Below are positions 1 through 12,150 of a stretch of 64,000 nt of DNA, in pieces. Numbering within the stretch: the stretch's first letter is position 1; each line of letters opens with the position of its first letter. This DNA is from Fomitopsis serialis (Eukaryota > Basidiomycota > Agaricomycetes > Polyporales > Fomitopsidaceae). The position numbers were made by a program, and so were the translations under genes. The notes below the pieces were generated by a model. It was not told the origin of the DNA, made no database searches, and saw nothing but the letters and a program-made list of their open reading frames with translations. The stretch lies in the NCBI RefSeq assembly GCF_022376445.1, contig NW_025954977.1, positions 248,001 through 312,000 on the forward strand, read 5' to 3'.

Positions 1-506
1 TTGTACCAATAGTACTGCCTCGTGATTCAGACTGTCAATGAAATGTAAAGACCTATCTCCCTTAGCGGGCGTGCATTGTACACCACACGTGTCCGAATGA
101 CCGGCTGGTTCTCCTCTGCGAATTACCATGAATGTGCAGCAGCAGCGGGGATGTCTCAGTCTGCATCTGACTCCGAGTCGGAAGTTATGTTTCATGCACG
201 GAAAATCATGGTCGTGCGGCACTCAGCGTTACATAATCTGAGTTGGCCGCTGGATCTCTGTTACTGCAATTACCTACAGCGTGTTGTTGATGAGGACTGA
301 GATCATGGCTTGATAGCTACACAGCACCGTTTGAGCATGAGATCGGATGTCTTCCATGGTAATCGCCGTCCGAGTCAACTACGCAGCAAACTGGACGGGG
401 GCAAGTATAATTATAGTCAGACGTGCTGCAAGGAAGGACGACGGTACATGGAGACATGTACACAGATTAAATACAGCGCAGTATGATCAACCCCCAAGAT
501 AGAATG
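1..506. other. No recognisable gene
   Basis: Only short, unconvincing reading frames are seen here. The stretch lies downstream of the minus-strand F-box gene and probably holds its 3' untranslated region. Confidence 0.5.
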
Positions 507-1754
507 TCAGACGAGTACAAATGTACAGATGATGCCACACTCCTTCGACCCCCACCCCCGATGACTATTTTTGTCCGCGATAACTACAATATTAACGTCA
601 AGGGAGGACGGAGGCTTGGGCACCAGCGCCGTCTCCAATTCGTCTTGCATCGACTTGATCTTGCTAGCGTCCTTGGTAATAGCCCGGAGTTCGAAGACGA
701 ACTCCACGCCGCCCGAACGCGACGCGAGCCTGCTCAGCTCAGCGAGTACGGGCTGCCACGGTCCTGGAAGATCCTTCGGCAGCCACCCTGCGGTAACGAT
801 GACTCTGAGATAGCGGAATCGAGAGGACTCGACGCTCTTCAGCACCTTGCTGAGCCAGGCAGGCAGCTTTCTGAGGTCCTCGGTATACTTGAGGGGCGTG
901 CGATCGAGGGTGAGCGAGAGCAACTCGGTGCTGACAGCGAGGCTGGGAGGTTCTGCACCCGACGTTAGGATGACATGCCACTTCGAGTTTGGATACTCAC
1001 CTTCTCTTGCGTCCCTGAAACTGAGCTTGAGACTCGAGGCCGAAGGAGCCCAGTGGTCGAACAGGCGTCGCACATGTTCGGTGTCGGGGTCGGGGTTCGT
1101 CAGCGTGAGGCATGGGGATGGGCCGAGGGTTGCCCCACGTATGAGCAAATCGTAGACGAGCTTAGTGCAAGCCGACACTGAGAGACTTTGAACGCGCAGC
1201 GATTTTTCCGGGACAAGAGCGACTGCGTCGGAGGGAAGGCGACTCCATTTCGTGAACCAAGTGCGACCAGTCTTGAAGGAGAGCGGCCAGTAGACTTCTC
1301 GGAGCGACAGACTGGAGAGCTCTTTGCAAGATGACAGGATGCGCGGTAGCTCCGTAGTCATGATGTTGAAATCTTCGAGCTCCAAGGTATTGAGCTTGCC
1401 CAGACGTGCTGCTAGCACGTCGTTGACTTCATGTTTGAGAATCCAATCGCTGAGAGTGAGATGTGTGACGTTGGGTAGATGTTGGAGAATCTCAAAATGT
1501 GGGTCCGCGTTGACATCGAGGCGCAAAACGCGGACACTGAGGCCAACAGCGGGGGCACCATGAACGATGGCTCTGAAATCGGGAAACGATTTCTTGGTGA
1601 GATTGACGGTCCTGAAGAGGTAGATCCGTGCAGCATTGACCCATGCACGGCACGTCAAGATGCAAGATCGGAGCGTCGGGCGGTCGGTTTGAAGGTCATC
1701 AAAAATCAATATGCAGATTTCCAGCGGTGCGCTGGCGGCTGCTGAGTTGTTCAT
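507..1754 (-). CDS. F-box/LRR-like protein, intact and intronless
   Basis: This is one uninterrupted frame of 415 residues. The first 50 residues resemble an F-box: a short LEICILIFDDL helix, then SCILTCRAW and ARIYLFRTV, which is the usual order in agaricomycete F-box proteins. The rest is leucine-rich with LRR-like strands such as VTHLTLSDW and LSSLSLREVYWPL. F-box proteins of this type bind SKP1 and are thought to present substrates to an SCF ubiquitin ligase; no substrate can be inferred. The start is the first ATG before the F-box. It is one of five related genes or remnants in this window. I am confident of the family but not of any specific role. Confidence 0.8.
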   Translation of the reverse strand: MNNSAAASAPLEICILIFDDLQTDRPTLRSCILTCRAWVNAARIYLFRTVNLTKKSFPDFRAIVHGAPAVGLSVRVLRLDVNADPHFEILQHLPNVTHLTLSDWILKHEVNDVLAARLGKLNTLELEDFNIMTTELPRILSSCKELSSLSLREVYWPLSFKTGRTWFTKWSRLPSDAVALVPEKSLRVQSLSVSACTKLVYDLLIRGATLGPSPCLTLTNPDPDTEHVRRLFDHWAPSASSLKLSFRDAREGEYPNSKWHVILTSGAEPPSLAVSTELLSLTLDRTPLKYTEDLRKLPAWLSKVLKSVESSRFRYLRVIVTAGWLPKDLPGPWQPVLAELSRLASRSGGVEFVFELRAITKDASKIKSMQDELETALVPKPPSSLDVNIVVIADKNSHRGWGSKECGIICTFVLV

Positions 1755-2897
1755 CGCGAGTGCACTACTGCTCGGTGAGGCTGAAGGGCCACCGAGTCCT
1801 GTTTATCGATGGGTGCGGTCCTAGGTCGATATTGCCGACAATCAGACGCGGCTGGGAAGCTGGGAGTGCTCAGCGTGGGGCAACGGTGCCGATGCCATGA
1901 GTGTTATTAGCTCACCTATTGGCTCAAGATGAGTCCCAGTGACCCCAATCGTGACTTCGAGACGCGCTTGTGTGGCCACGCGAGACTGCTTCGCCTCGCA
2001 GCGCCGACTTGCGGCCACCAAGCAACCTGAAGACAGCCTGGAGGGCCCCGCAGGCAGAGTTCGCGTGCGCAGGCCTACGCCCGACTCGAGCACAGACGAC
2101 GGCAATGTCTCGGCCAGACAGTGCTAAACGATGATGAGGGCGCGCGCGAACTAAAGGCTAAAGGAGCGCCCGTGACCAAGTGGTGCGTCGCCTGCCATAT
2201 CCGGCAGGCCACGCTTTGCCTTGCGGAGACCGATATACGAGATATCCTTGATGAGGCCCGTCTCCTTCCCATCCCTCGCCCCCCTCTCGCCCGCTGTCGA
2301 CCGCCCCCGCCGTCTGCACCGAGCGCGCCCTTCCCAGACCACCGCGGATGCGCTGATTTCTCCCATCGAGTGACCGTCTGTCCGCGACAACTCGGGCCCG
2401 ACAAACCGCGAACGTTCAATCGTGTTCTCTATTTGTACCACAGAGCGTGCGTTGCAGACCGTGTTGTGGGCGGAACGCTGGCTCAAGTCTCGATCAGTGG
2501 TGTGACACCCAATCTGGCTTTCACCAAGGGAGGCGCAGACCAGGGCTCCCTAACCTGCATGGTGAGTGTCGGCCTCGCATTCGCAGAATCTCTCCACTAT
2601 CCGGACCCGCGCTACGCAAGCCAATAGCGGAAGACTACGGATTGCGCTCGCGCACACCTGCCGTGACATCCATGGCACGCCCGATGGTCACTGATCGATT
2701 ATATGTCGGTTCTACTGTCATTCATAGTCGTGGTGGCCAATTGAGACCAGGTTGTGATTTATCACACTTCACCACAGGGCTGCGCGTTTGCCTACGGCTA
2801 AAGGACGTACACCATGACGCGCCAACATATCCATGCCAGCGCGAATCCAGCCACCTATTGCCTCTCATTTTCTCCCGTTGACTTCGGAAGAAGGCTC
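1755..2897. other. Intergenic region between divergent F-box genes
   Basis: This roughly 1.1 kb stretch lies between two divergently transcribed F-box genes and should hold both promoters. Some moderately long open frames exist (for example 2121-2627 on the plus strand), but they are proline/arginine-rich, match no family I know, and overlap equally open frames on the other strand. Confidence 0.45.
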
Positions 2898-4189
2898 ATG
2901 CCGCTCAAGTCACCGCAGGTTAAGCAGTCCGAATGGTCAACGCGCCTGCCGTCAGAGCTCCGCAATCTCATCGCCGAGCATCTCTCCAATGATACGCATT
3001 CGCTCAGCTCGCTCGGGCTCACCAGCCGCTCGTGGGTGACCCCGACCCAAGTCGCCCTCTTCCGCTTCGTCCGCCTCCTGGGGTCGTACCGATACCGTCA
3101 GCTCGAAAATATCCTCGATGAGGCGCCAGAGATCGCGGCGTACATCCGCGGACTGGCGATCATCTGTGATGGCACCTTCACATGGATGGACCAGGACGCG
3201 CCCCGGATACTCGTCCGCCTGCGCCACGTCGAGGAGCTCAGCATCCGGAACTGGTGCGCGACGCTCATGACGGACGAGACGCGGCACAGTCTGCGCCTCT
3301 GCTTCCCCAAGGTCCAGGTGGTGCACATGCAAGACGTCGCATTCGCCGGGAACGACTTCGCCGTCATGCTGTGCGCGATCCCGAAGCTCGCCCGCCTGCA
3401 CCTGCACGACGTGCACTGGTCGTTCCGTCAGCGCCCCATGGTCGCAGCGTCCCCCCTCGGCGACAACCGGGTCGACACGCTGTACTTTCACGGGACGTCG
3501 CCGCTCGTGCTCAGCTGGCTCGCCAAAGATGGCCCGCTCGACTTCCGGCTCCGCGCACTCGACGTCGCATGGGAACACCCATCCGTGTCCGCCGACGTCG
3601 GCCGTGCGCTCGAACGGTCCGGCGGGACCTAGAGCATGCCACGCTGGTATGCAACATCAGGACGATGAAGGGCTGCGTCGCGCTGTCCGACTGGCTCGCC
3701 CCGCCCGTCGAGGACACGCGGCCGCCGCAGCTCGACTTCACGCTCGCCCACAGCACGGGGCTGCGCACGTTGCATCTGAAGGTGGAGAGCCCCGACGGAC
3801 GCTCGATGCTGGTTGGCTGGATCCCCGCGCTGCTCGACAGCATGCATTCGAAGTGTATCCGCGAGTTCCTCCTCGAACTGCGGTGGGCCGACCTCCCGCA
3901 CATGCCGTGGAACGAGACGGATGAGCGGCTCGTTGCCCTAATGGCAGCCCAGCCGGCGCTGGTCGTGATATTTCACATCTCGTGCGTGGACGATCCTAGC
4001 GTCAGTGTGGACGACGTTCGGGAGCAGGTCGAGAACGGCCTGCCGCTCGTCGCAGCGACGGAGCGTCTTGCGGTGGAGTGCAAGGGCGCGAATAACCCGG
4101 ACTGGTTGCCGTCGCTGCCGCACTGCAACATCCCTGAACCTTCCACCGACGACGACTCGCAGAGTTGCGAAGCAAGCACCGAAGCTTGA
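2898..4189 (+). CDS. F-box/LRR-like protein with one frame break
   Basis: The frame from ATG 2898 (MPLKSPQ) gives a clear F-box, LPSELRNLIAEHL, followed by SLGLTSRSW and a leucine-rich body of typical F-box type. The frame stops at about 3632. A frame one base behind continues without interruption (DLEHATLVCN onwards) to the stop at 4189. Adding one base in the run at about 3624-3632 would join ALERSGG to DLEHATL, so a single missing base explains the break. An in-frame ATG at 2814 exists, but the sequence before 2898 shows no domain. Without the break the protein would be about 430 residues, the same as the neighbouring F-box gene. It could be an assembly error or a very young pseudogene. 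Confidence 0.75.
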
Positions 4190-4580
4190 TCTCCCCCTCC
4201 CCCTTCATCCAACGATCTATCTAAATTACAATGTATGGTCGCTTTGTTTCTCGCTATCGTTGTACATATACCACCATGCTTGTAGTATATACCTCGCTCG
4301 CATGCAAGTCATTGTGTAGCTTGTTGCTTCATTCAGTTCCCAACGCCTGGAGCCCCCTTATAATGTACGAGATCATCGTGAGCTCACAGTTGAATTCATA
4401 CTCGTCATTCACAATCGTTCCCGCTTGACTGATTGAATGTCGCCGCATACTGTCAGGCAACAGTCTGGAGCGGCACTACTTGGACTGTCCGCAGGTCTCA
4501 CGCAGTACACCTCACGAGTACGGCACAGAGGCACGGAAACGGAGTAAACTTCCCAGCACCCAAGCTCAGTGTCCATGTCA
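4190..4580. other. Convergent intergenic region
   Basis: About 390 bases separate the 3' ends of the plus-strand F-box gene and minus-strand ALG5. The region is AT-richer than the flanking genes and shows no coding signal. It probably holds both polyadenylation regions. Confidence 0.5.
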
Positions 4581-5832
4581 TTACTTGCCATTCGGCTGTA
4601 CAGTACTCGATGTAGATAACGGGGGCCCAACCTTCCACCGCCCCAGAAGGTGGTTCGCTCTCAGGACCAGGAGATCCCTCAGCATCTGCAGCGAGTCTGT
4701 GACGACGTTCAGCTTGCTCCCAGAGACCTCGTGCCACTCGATCGGCACCTCTGCGACAGGCATGCGGAGCTGCTTCGCGAGGAGCAGCAGTTCGACGTCG
4801 AAGATCCATGTGGCGAGGTGCTGGTAGGGGAAGATGCTCTGCGCCGCGGCGCGCGAGAAGAGCTTGAAGCCGCATTGCGTGTCGCGGATGTGGCCGACGC
4901 CGACGATGCGTAGGATGGTGTGCAGGCCGTACATGAGTACGTTGCGCAGTAGCGAGCGCTGGAGACTGATCAGGAAGGACACTAGAATGCCGCGAAGCAG
5001 GGACATACCTTGACTACTGCCTCAGTCTTGACGAGATGCGCGCGACTGCCGACGACCACTGAGGCCTCCTCGTTCGGCGCGATCTTGTCCATTTCGTTCC
5101 ACAATAGTTCCAGGTCCTCAAATCGGCTGGCACCATCCGCATCCACCATGAGCAGGCGTCTTCCCCGTCCATACAACATCCCGTGTCTAACCGCGCCTCC
5201 CTTCCCTGCGTTCCTCACCAGCTGCACAACACGTATCTCGTCTCCGGGAGTCTGCGGCGAACTTCAGCGCCAGCTCCGCCGTGTCGTCGGAGCTCCCGTC
5301 GTCCACTATGACGAACTCATATGTCCGGTCCTTCAGTGCAGGTTTCTTGAGATGGATGATGGCAGCCTGGAGCATAACGGGCAACCGCTCGGTTTCATTG
5401 TAGGCGGGAACGATGACGCTAAGGTCAACTGAAGCGGGGTCGGCGATGGAGCCTAGAGGGAGAGGTTTTGTAGGTGAAGTTGCGGATCGGTAGGTCCTCT
5501 CGGATGGGTGCGCTTTACGAGGTGGGGGAGACAATATAACGAGGGCAGCGTAGCACTGTCATGCAGACTTCAATCAGTAACCGCTTCTGGGATGAGACTA
5601 CGCGTGTCACGACGGACGGCTCGTCAGTATGGACGACGAATCGCCATAACCGTAGGTTCTCGTCCCCACCGCGGCGCACGATGGCCCGCGGCTCGTAGAA
5701 CAAGGATGATCGGGTGTTCATCACAGAGCATACCAAATGACACGTAGCACCGGTATAACGACACGCACTCACTGAAGCAAACGTCAGCGCGAGCAGCGTC
5801 GCGCCCGCGTATAGTATGGTTGCCTGGTCCAT
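4581..5832 (-). CDS. ALG5: Dolichyl-phosphate beta-glucosyltransferase
   Basis: ALG5 makes dolichyl-phosphate-glucose on the ER membrane, the donor for the last glucoses of the N-glycan precursor. Exon 1 (5773-5832) codes for 20 residues beginning [11 protein letters not shown] 217-base intron (5556-5772) follows, then exon 2 from 5555 and exon 3 below 4958, after a 50-base intron (4959-5008). The N-terminal membrane helix spans the first junction. GT2 features are present: [10 protein letters not shown] near the start, the VDDGSSDDT acidic loop, [24 protein letters not shown], then DTQCGFKLF and WIFDVELL. The order and spacing match yeast and human ALG5. One extra base in the GGG at 5246-5248 breaks the frame between KFAADS and GDEIRVVQL. 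Since the gene is otherwise perfectly conserved, I suspect an assembly insertion. Confidence 0.93.
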
Positions 5833-6226
5833 GCCCAAGTCTACGGGGATGTCATGAACTTTGCAATACACGAGATCACGGCGCGAGAAGGAGGGTATGA
5901 GCGTAGAGAGGAAAGAGAAGGGGATGCTGCCACGATGCTGAGACTCCGGCCGTCTGCGAGTCTGTGCAGGGCGACCACAGCGGTTGTTGGAGGTTTGAAC
6001 GCGTCCTTACATCGCCATTTCGTCTTGCCACGTTAACCCTGTCATATTCCCACAGTAACACGTCGCTTACACATTAGTAATGGACACTACAGCAGTACAG
6101 TACAGCTCGGTCTTGATCCAGGTTGTATCACCGCATTCGAACAAGTCAACCTCCGCTCTTTCGGGACACCCGTAAGTCCACGCAAGTGTATCCTGTTCAT
6201 TTTGACGAATAGAATCTTCAGAAGCC
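5833..6226. other. Divergent intergenic region
   Basis: This stretch between ALG5 and a plus-strand F-box remnant should contain the ALG5 promoter. No TATA box or other clear motif was recognised. Confidence 0.4.
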
Positions 6227-7478
6227 ATGGAAGATGACAAGCAGCTGGGGCTCCCCGCCGGCAGATACTACCCGCTGAGTGTGGGATATGATCATATACC
6301 ACCTCCACAAGCACAACGCAACCCTTGCTGCCTGCTGTCTTACGTGCAAAACATGGCTCCAACTGCTCGGTACTACCTCTTCGGATATGTTCGCTTGACA
6401 GCGCGACGCGCCTACGACCGCTTTGTGGACACCCTCAATCACTCAACGGACCTCCCCACCCACGTTCGCACATTGACAATCAAGAAATGCCATAATCCAT
6501 ATAGCAGTTCATTCGACATCTCCCCCGTCCTGCTACGCGCAACACAGTTGTCTCACCTGCATCTCAGGATAGCCCTTGGTGTGACAGTACGCACGTCGCG
6601 CCTGGTGAACACTGTCTACCCCAAACTGTCTACCATAATCCTCGCAGGCGGGACATACCATGGTCTGGATATATTACGTCTCTTGCGTGCTTGTCCGGAC
6701 CTTCGTGATCTGTGTCTGATGGATGTGGATGGCGGAATCATTCCCGGCGGCCCTCCCATGCTCTATACTCCTTCCAGCCACAACAGCCAGACATCCCTCC
6801 AAGTGGCATCAAAAAGCTCGTTTTTCTGCGAGTATCCGGTCTGTCGAATGGTCTCTTTTCCACAGCGCTCTACGGGTCAAGTTTCAACTGCAACACTTGG
6901 AAATGGAGGGCAATCTCGTCGCCGATAATCCCTGTCCGCAGATCCTTTGGGACTCGCAATCGTCGCTTCGCTCCTTGGTGCTGCACCACAGCCCTGACAT
7001 TGACATAGATCACACGGATGCCGGTGCGTCTGCTGCTACCAGCTATTGTTGACCGTGTATTCTCACATGACTCCAACAAACGAAATTTGCAGAAACACGT
7101 TCGCTGCGGTTGAGCTCCCTGCGTTCGCTTTCCTTCGAGCCAGCGACGAACCTGTGGGAATGGAGTCCCGACTACATCATTGACATGCTCAATGTGACCA
7201 ACGCGGATTGCATAGAGGACATACGGTTGAGCTTCATTCTCCCGTGTTACGGAGGGGTTGACTTCAAGAGTGTTGACGAAGCCCTGGGCTCATCCACTCG
7301 GCCGAATGTACGGATTACTGTGGCTATTGTGTTCGGCGGACAGTCCATTTCCTATCGCCATGACGTTGTGTCGGATGTCTTGCAAGGCTTTCCGCTACTT
7401 CGCGAAAGAGGACCAAATGTCACAATGACTTTGACTGATCAATATGGCCGCTTTCCGAAGGAGATCATTCGTTATTGA
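6227..7478 (+). pseudogene. Decayed F-box/LRR-like gene
   Basis: F-box-like sequence is spread over all three forward frames. QLGLPAG is in one frame, MIIYHLHKHNATLAACCLTC KTW is in the next, and APTARYYLFGYVRL returns to the first. LRR-like segments then move through further frames: SGIKKLVFLRVSG near 6790, ALRVKFQLQHLEMEGN near 6880, and SSLRSLSFEPATNLWEW from 7110. At least four frame changes in 1.2 kb cannot be explained by GT-AG introns. The last block, about 120 residues ending at 7478, is a clean open frame like the C-terminal part of the other F-box proteins here. I read this as a degenerating copy, although some of the breaks may be assembly errors. Confidence 0.6.
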
Positions 7479-8146
7479 AGTCGGAACCCTCTGTTGCTTC
7501 ATTTGATGGTGAGGGGTATTCAACTTGAAGACTTGCTCCAGCTGATGAGTGACTTACGACCTATTCCCAGGCGTTACTGGTCGACACGGTACGGCTGGTG
7601 TTTGTACTGGCAGGGTTGTGTACAGTATGTACGAACAATGTCTTTCATTCAGTACGTTTATGAATACGTACCATCTGAGTGATCGTGATATCGGTCAGAC
7701 CGACACCACACGCAGTATTTCATGCATGCGTAATGACCGCGTGATGGCACGCATAGAGTACTCTGTTGTATGTCCGTCAAGTAACCTCTTCGTTGAAGCT
7801 CTTTCGTTGTTGTCCTTCCTTGGTGAGATACTCCGGGTCGTCTCGTTTGGCGGATCGACGTGTATCAGTGTTGCGCAACCGTCATCATCTTCATTCGCTC
7901 AACGACAATCGAACCATGTTGACAAGAGCTAGTAGGTACTGTGTGAATGATGTCCACGGTGCATTTGTCCTCACAGGCATACAAAGAATGTTGTCAATGG
8001 GTTATCTGTCGGGACTCGGGTACATGTCCGGAGATTCTGCGCTCGTGTACATAAGTAACATCTGCCGGTATCTGGATACCATGACACTCAATATGAGCCG
8101 CCTTGAATCTGTGCTTCTATGAGTTTCTGACAAGTGCGTCTGGAAG
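7479..8146. other. No recognisable gene
   Basis: This lies downstream of both the F-box remnant and the GH28 gene, which converge here. Short open frames of up to 127 codons lack any domain signal. Confidence 0.45.
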
Positions 8147-10038
8147 TCATCTCATTCTTACCGTCGCGTTGCCAGATGCGATTGTTCCTGGAAGACCGCC
8201 GCCTACTGTGAGTCCAGAGAAGTCCCATGTCCTGACGAGAACCAGTCAGCAGGCTACACGACGAAGGACTCCTCCTCTCGAACACGCACCCAGCGCAGTT
8301 GCCGCAATCGACGGTTATTCTGTGGCCACTCTCGACCACAGTAACGCTAGTGGGATCACCTACAAACTTCACGTCGCTAGAGAGAAGTTCAGCACCAGTC
8401 AGTGTATGAACGATGACAGATGGGATGACAGACCTGAACGGTGTATCTACCCCCGGTGTACCGTCGTCGTCGGGATAGGACTGTGTGCGTGTGACTAAGT
8501 ACACATCTCAGCCAAGTCACTGCCGTTCTTGCCCACCTGGGTGATGAGAACGCCATATTTCGCGGCTCCGGATATGGTGTTCCTGTTTCACGCTGCGTCC
8601 ATAGCTAGTTCTCGAATCTTGGCGAAAGACAGACATACATACCCGGTCCACGTCACATTGCTAACAGCACCACTTGTTGCTGCACTCTGGGCCTTCACGC
8701 GGGTGCCATACATCGAGTTAGAGACCGTGTTGTGGCTGAAAACCACACCTGTGACGAAGTCTCCGGTCGCAATAGAACCGATGGACATCCCTGCAAGTAT
8801 AGCGTTAGAAACGTGTTTAAATTGCTCAAGGTCCCGGGAGACGTGCCATGACCCCCGGAGCAGACATTGTTTTGGAAGAGTATATTTGACCCGTCGTTGA
8901 TGGCGACACAATCATCCTGGTTCTGCACCACTGTGGAACATCACGGGGATCGTCAACGTATCCCAGCATAGGCAGGACCAAACATACTGCAGTTCTGAAT
9001 CGTGATGTCTGTTCCGCGGACGTCGAAGCCCTGCATGCCACTAATCAACCCAGCTAACCACGTACAGGCGCGATGTGAGGCTCACATCGGTGTTATGACC
9101 CAGCTCGCCCGCGTCGCCTGCTGCGTTGTTCACGTATACGCCAGTGATAGTTAACGGGCCCGCATTGGCAGCCGGTTGTACGCTGATGGCTTGCGCAGGA
9201 GTATTGTACGCCTGCAGTTTGGCAGTACGTCACCGCCGAGGATACATCAAAGGCCCACCAGATGAAAGACATACCACGAAGTTCTCAAACGTACCGGAGG
9301 CCTTGATCCTGATATTGTTTCAATATACTGCAGATCTGTGACCTGGCTACTTTGGCAGCTGCGTACTGTATGAAAGGGTGTGGCTTTGGCTTCCCCCCAT
9401 TCGTGCCCAGTCCGTCCCAGTAGTCCGCGCCGTTTCCCTGAAAGGATCAAATACGTCAACACTGGATCACAAGAGTGTGTATGACATGAGCACATACGTT
9501 GAACATCATGCCGTTACCATTGAAGTCGACGTTTGTCCCCTCTGTGCGATTTGAGTATCAAGGTTACTCTGGATTCGAGGAAAACACACCGAATGTAAGG
9601 AGAGGACCGGAAGCTCGAAGAGCGTCACATTAGTACGTCGATTGAGCCGGCACAGCACTGAGCAGACTCCTTACCGACTGTACTCGCGAACGTGACCTCG
9701 CCAGTCATGGTCACTGTTGCTCCTTCCGCGAACTAGAAGGGTACGAGCGTCAGATTCCTGCACATCCGGGCTGTATGCCGTGCACGGCGTACACTCATTG
9801 TGACCTTAGCTTGTGACAGGTATGAGGACGACTGAAAGCGGTGTTACAAGATTAACTCACTGTCGTTGGGAACCGTGAAGGATGCAATCTCGACGCTCGG
9901 GCAACCCGAGAGATCTGACGCTGCCTCCACAGAATCTACCGTACATGTTGCCCGTTTAGCCGTTAGTATTCCCGAGGGAACAGCGAGGACAAACGGGACA
10001 GCTGCCGCCGTAGTTAGCAAAACTGGAAGGACGAACAT
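8147..10038 (-). CDS. Secreted endopolygalacturonase, GH28
   Basis: This enzyme hydrolyses alpha-1,4 bonds in homogalacturonan (plant pectin). The product starts with a hydrophobic signal peptide ([13 protein letters not shown]) and a short propeptide ending in a Kex2-like KR, then [15 protein letters not shown], typical of the family. It is split by roughly ten short introns, but the exons give the expected order: [67 protein letters not shown] then [30 protein letters not shown] and a final TWDFSGL exon ending at TGA 8147-8149. The catalytic aspartates (NTD and DD), the GHG histidine and the RxK substrate site are all present, RVK replacing the usual RIK. The intron inside GHG appears to start with GC. 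Exact borders of the first two introns are uncertain. Confidence 0.88.
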
Positions 10039-10790
10039 AATGGCGATGCTAGGCCTTAGAGCTCACCGCTGTGAACTCGACATGAACTCGACCTTATATG
10101 CTCCGAGAAATGCAACCTGCTGGCTATACGTCGGAACGGTGTCAACCAGAAGTATTGCAATTGGTGGATGCCACCCAAGTCGAGGTCATGGTGTTCATCC
10201 TCGGCCCATGGGCTTGCTGCGTTCCCACCTGCGGCCCGGTACTTTGATCGAAATGTCGTGACTATGCTTTGGCTGGGAGGATTTGTGCAATGCCATATGG
10301 TGGCCAGGAAAATTAAGAGTGTCTTGAGTAAGAATCTTCGTTGGTGAGACGTCAAGTATACCCGACGGTGCGCTGTAGTCAGGGTGATAGCATGACAGCA
10401 AGGGAAGGAAGATGAGTTGCACACGATCATCCGGGCCGCTATAATGACACAGCTCCCGCATGAGAAAAGACCAAGTCCTGGGGTTGAATCATGAGACTTA
10501 CCTTACAAGAACACGTAGCAGCGCTGGTAGGGAAACTTGAGATCGCTCAAGCAGCACGGAGGTATGGTCAACAGCGATTAGGCAATACCGCAAACAGTGT
10601 TGATGCATCCGCACCGAGGTCAAAGCTCGAGCACCTACGTAAAACAATCCCATACTTGCTGTACATAACCTGCACAGATATCTGCCGTCTCGAAACACCA
10701 CTACGTTCAGATAATCAACACGCACCACTAAATTCTCCACCATTCATGATCCACGACCCCTCTCACCTCTGGACTGACCCCTTGCTCCCC
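10039..10790. other. Intergenic region, promoter of the GH28 gene
   Basis: About 750 bases lie between the start of the GH28 gene and the end of the next minus-strand gene. No coding signal beyond short frames was recognised. The pectinase promoter must lie here, but I could not identify specific sites. Confidence 0.4.
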
Positions 10791-11951
10791 TTATCCCCAC
10801 GCGTGGGTGAGGGAATCCACGAGCGCCCCTCCCCGCAAATCCTGCTCCGAGTGCACCGCCTGAAGCTCCCGATGCTTGTGCCTCTCCTCTCCGCCTCCCA
10901 TAGCTGCTGGGACTACAGTCGCAGCTCCCCTTCCACTCGGGCCGCCTCTGGCACGTCCACGTCCGCGACCAAAGCCTCTCCTCTGCAGAGGACCGTCGTG
11001 CACCGGTATGATACCAGGAACCAGCCTCCCGTGGCTGAGTCCCTGCCGGAAGCCGCCCATGCTCCCGCCCCGTCCAAACTTGATGTTCGACGGGACGAGG
11101 GAAAGGGCGTCGAGCGCACCTGCGAGACCCTGCATCGCCTCATCCGACTGCGTCGCCGGTGCGTCCTCGTCTGTGTCTTCGGATATGGGCAACCTCTGCG
11201 CAGGGGGCGCGTCGGCGTCGTCTGTCTCTGTCCGATGGTTTCATCCTCGCTGTCGCTGTCCGAGTCGATTTTGTCTCTGTCGCGCGCTTTCCATTGACCG
11301 CGGACCATGCTCGCGCCCTCTCCCCATTTCTTCAGAAGCCCTCCAACACCTTTGTTCGTCACCGCGAAGAAGAACTCCTTGGGGTATCCATGTCCTTGGA
11401 TGAGATGCAGTCGACGCGCCTTTGGAGTAAGGAAGAGGCGCGAGCAGCTACCTAGATGGCAGGCAAACTGCGGGAAGTTATATATCGTTGAGCACCCGAC
11501 GTTAAAGACGGCAGCACTCACAATTTTTTCTCCTCTATCTCTCCTCACGGCAGCGATTGGGTCGTGGCATTCTGTTTGATGCTAGCTCAGTCCCATCGCA
11601 GCGACAATGACAGTCACTACAAGGATCGTGTGGCTCAAGCGGAGAACGCTCACCAGCTCAAGCAACCGTGCGTCAGGAAAGACGCAGCCACATCCTTCCT
11701 CTTCGCAGACGTGAGCATGGTATGTGGCGTAATGCGACTCGAGTTCAGTACTATTCGCTAGCGGTGTCGGACGGTTGTGTGGCGGGTTGCATGTCGGAGG
11801 GAGGGTACACAGCAAAGGCGCAGAATTGGTGGAGGTATCCGGCAGACGGTGCGTACGGCCTTAGGCGTGGGTTCTGCAGAGTCGGAAGGGGCTGGAGTTT
11901 GGGACAGAGAGGCCTGCGAGTTGAGCGCGGTCGTTTGGACTTGGAAGCCAT
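10791..11951 (-). CDS. C2H2 zinc-finger protein of the ZNF511 type
   Basis: The frame around 11815 gives LLCTLPPTCNPP, then STELESHYATYHAHVC and CGCVFPDARLLEL. After a 72-base intron (11582-11653) a 60-base exon encodes HQTECHDPIAAV and following residues. After a 54-base intron (11468-11521) comes FACHLGSCSRLFLTP, RRLHLIQGHGYP and KEFFF. This is the ZNF511 arrangement: two C2H2 fingers, the HDP link, a third finger and the YPxxFxF tail. Two frame changes need mending. One lies near 11221-11240, between DSDSEDET and DDADAPPAQ. The other lies in the first 130 bases, if MASKSKRPRS at 11951 is the true start. The tail is arginine/glycine-rich. The nuclear nucleic-acid-binding role is inferred from the fingers; its biological function is not known to me. 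Confidence 0.75.
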
Positions 11952-12150
11952 CAGCGGCAGATCAGGCCAAGAGACAGTCCTGTATATGAATCACAATGAT
12001 AGCAAACCCTTGAACATCAATGCAGTCTGCGCGTTATCGCGTAAACAGGCCCAAAGGTCGATGAAGAGAAACAAGAAGCGTCGAAGCCTGAGCGGGTGGC
12101 GTCCGGCTTGGGCGTTTGCGCCAACAACGGAAAGCAGGCAAAAAAGGTTC

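Noticed and set aside
483..968. 161-codon plus-strand frame
   Set aside because: It lies opposite the intact F-box gene and shows no domain; it is a shadow frame.
2121..2627. 168-codon plus-strand frame rich in proline and arginine
   Set aside because: The opposite strand is equally open, and nothing resembles a known domain or a splice-consistent gene.
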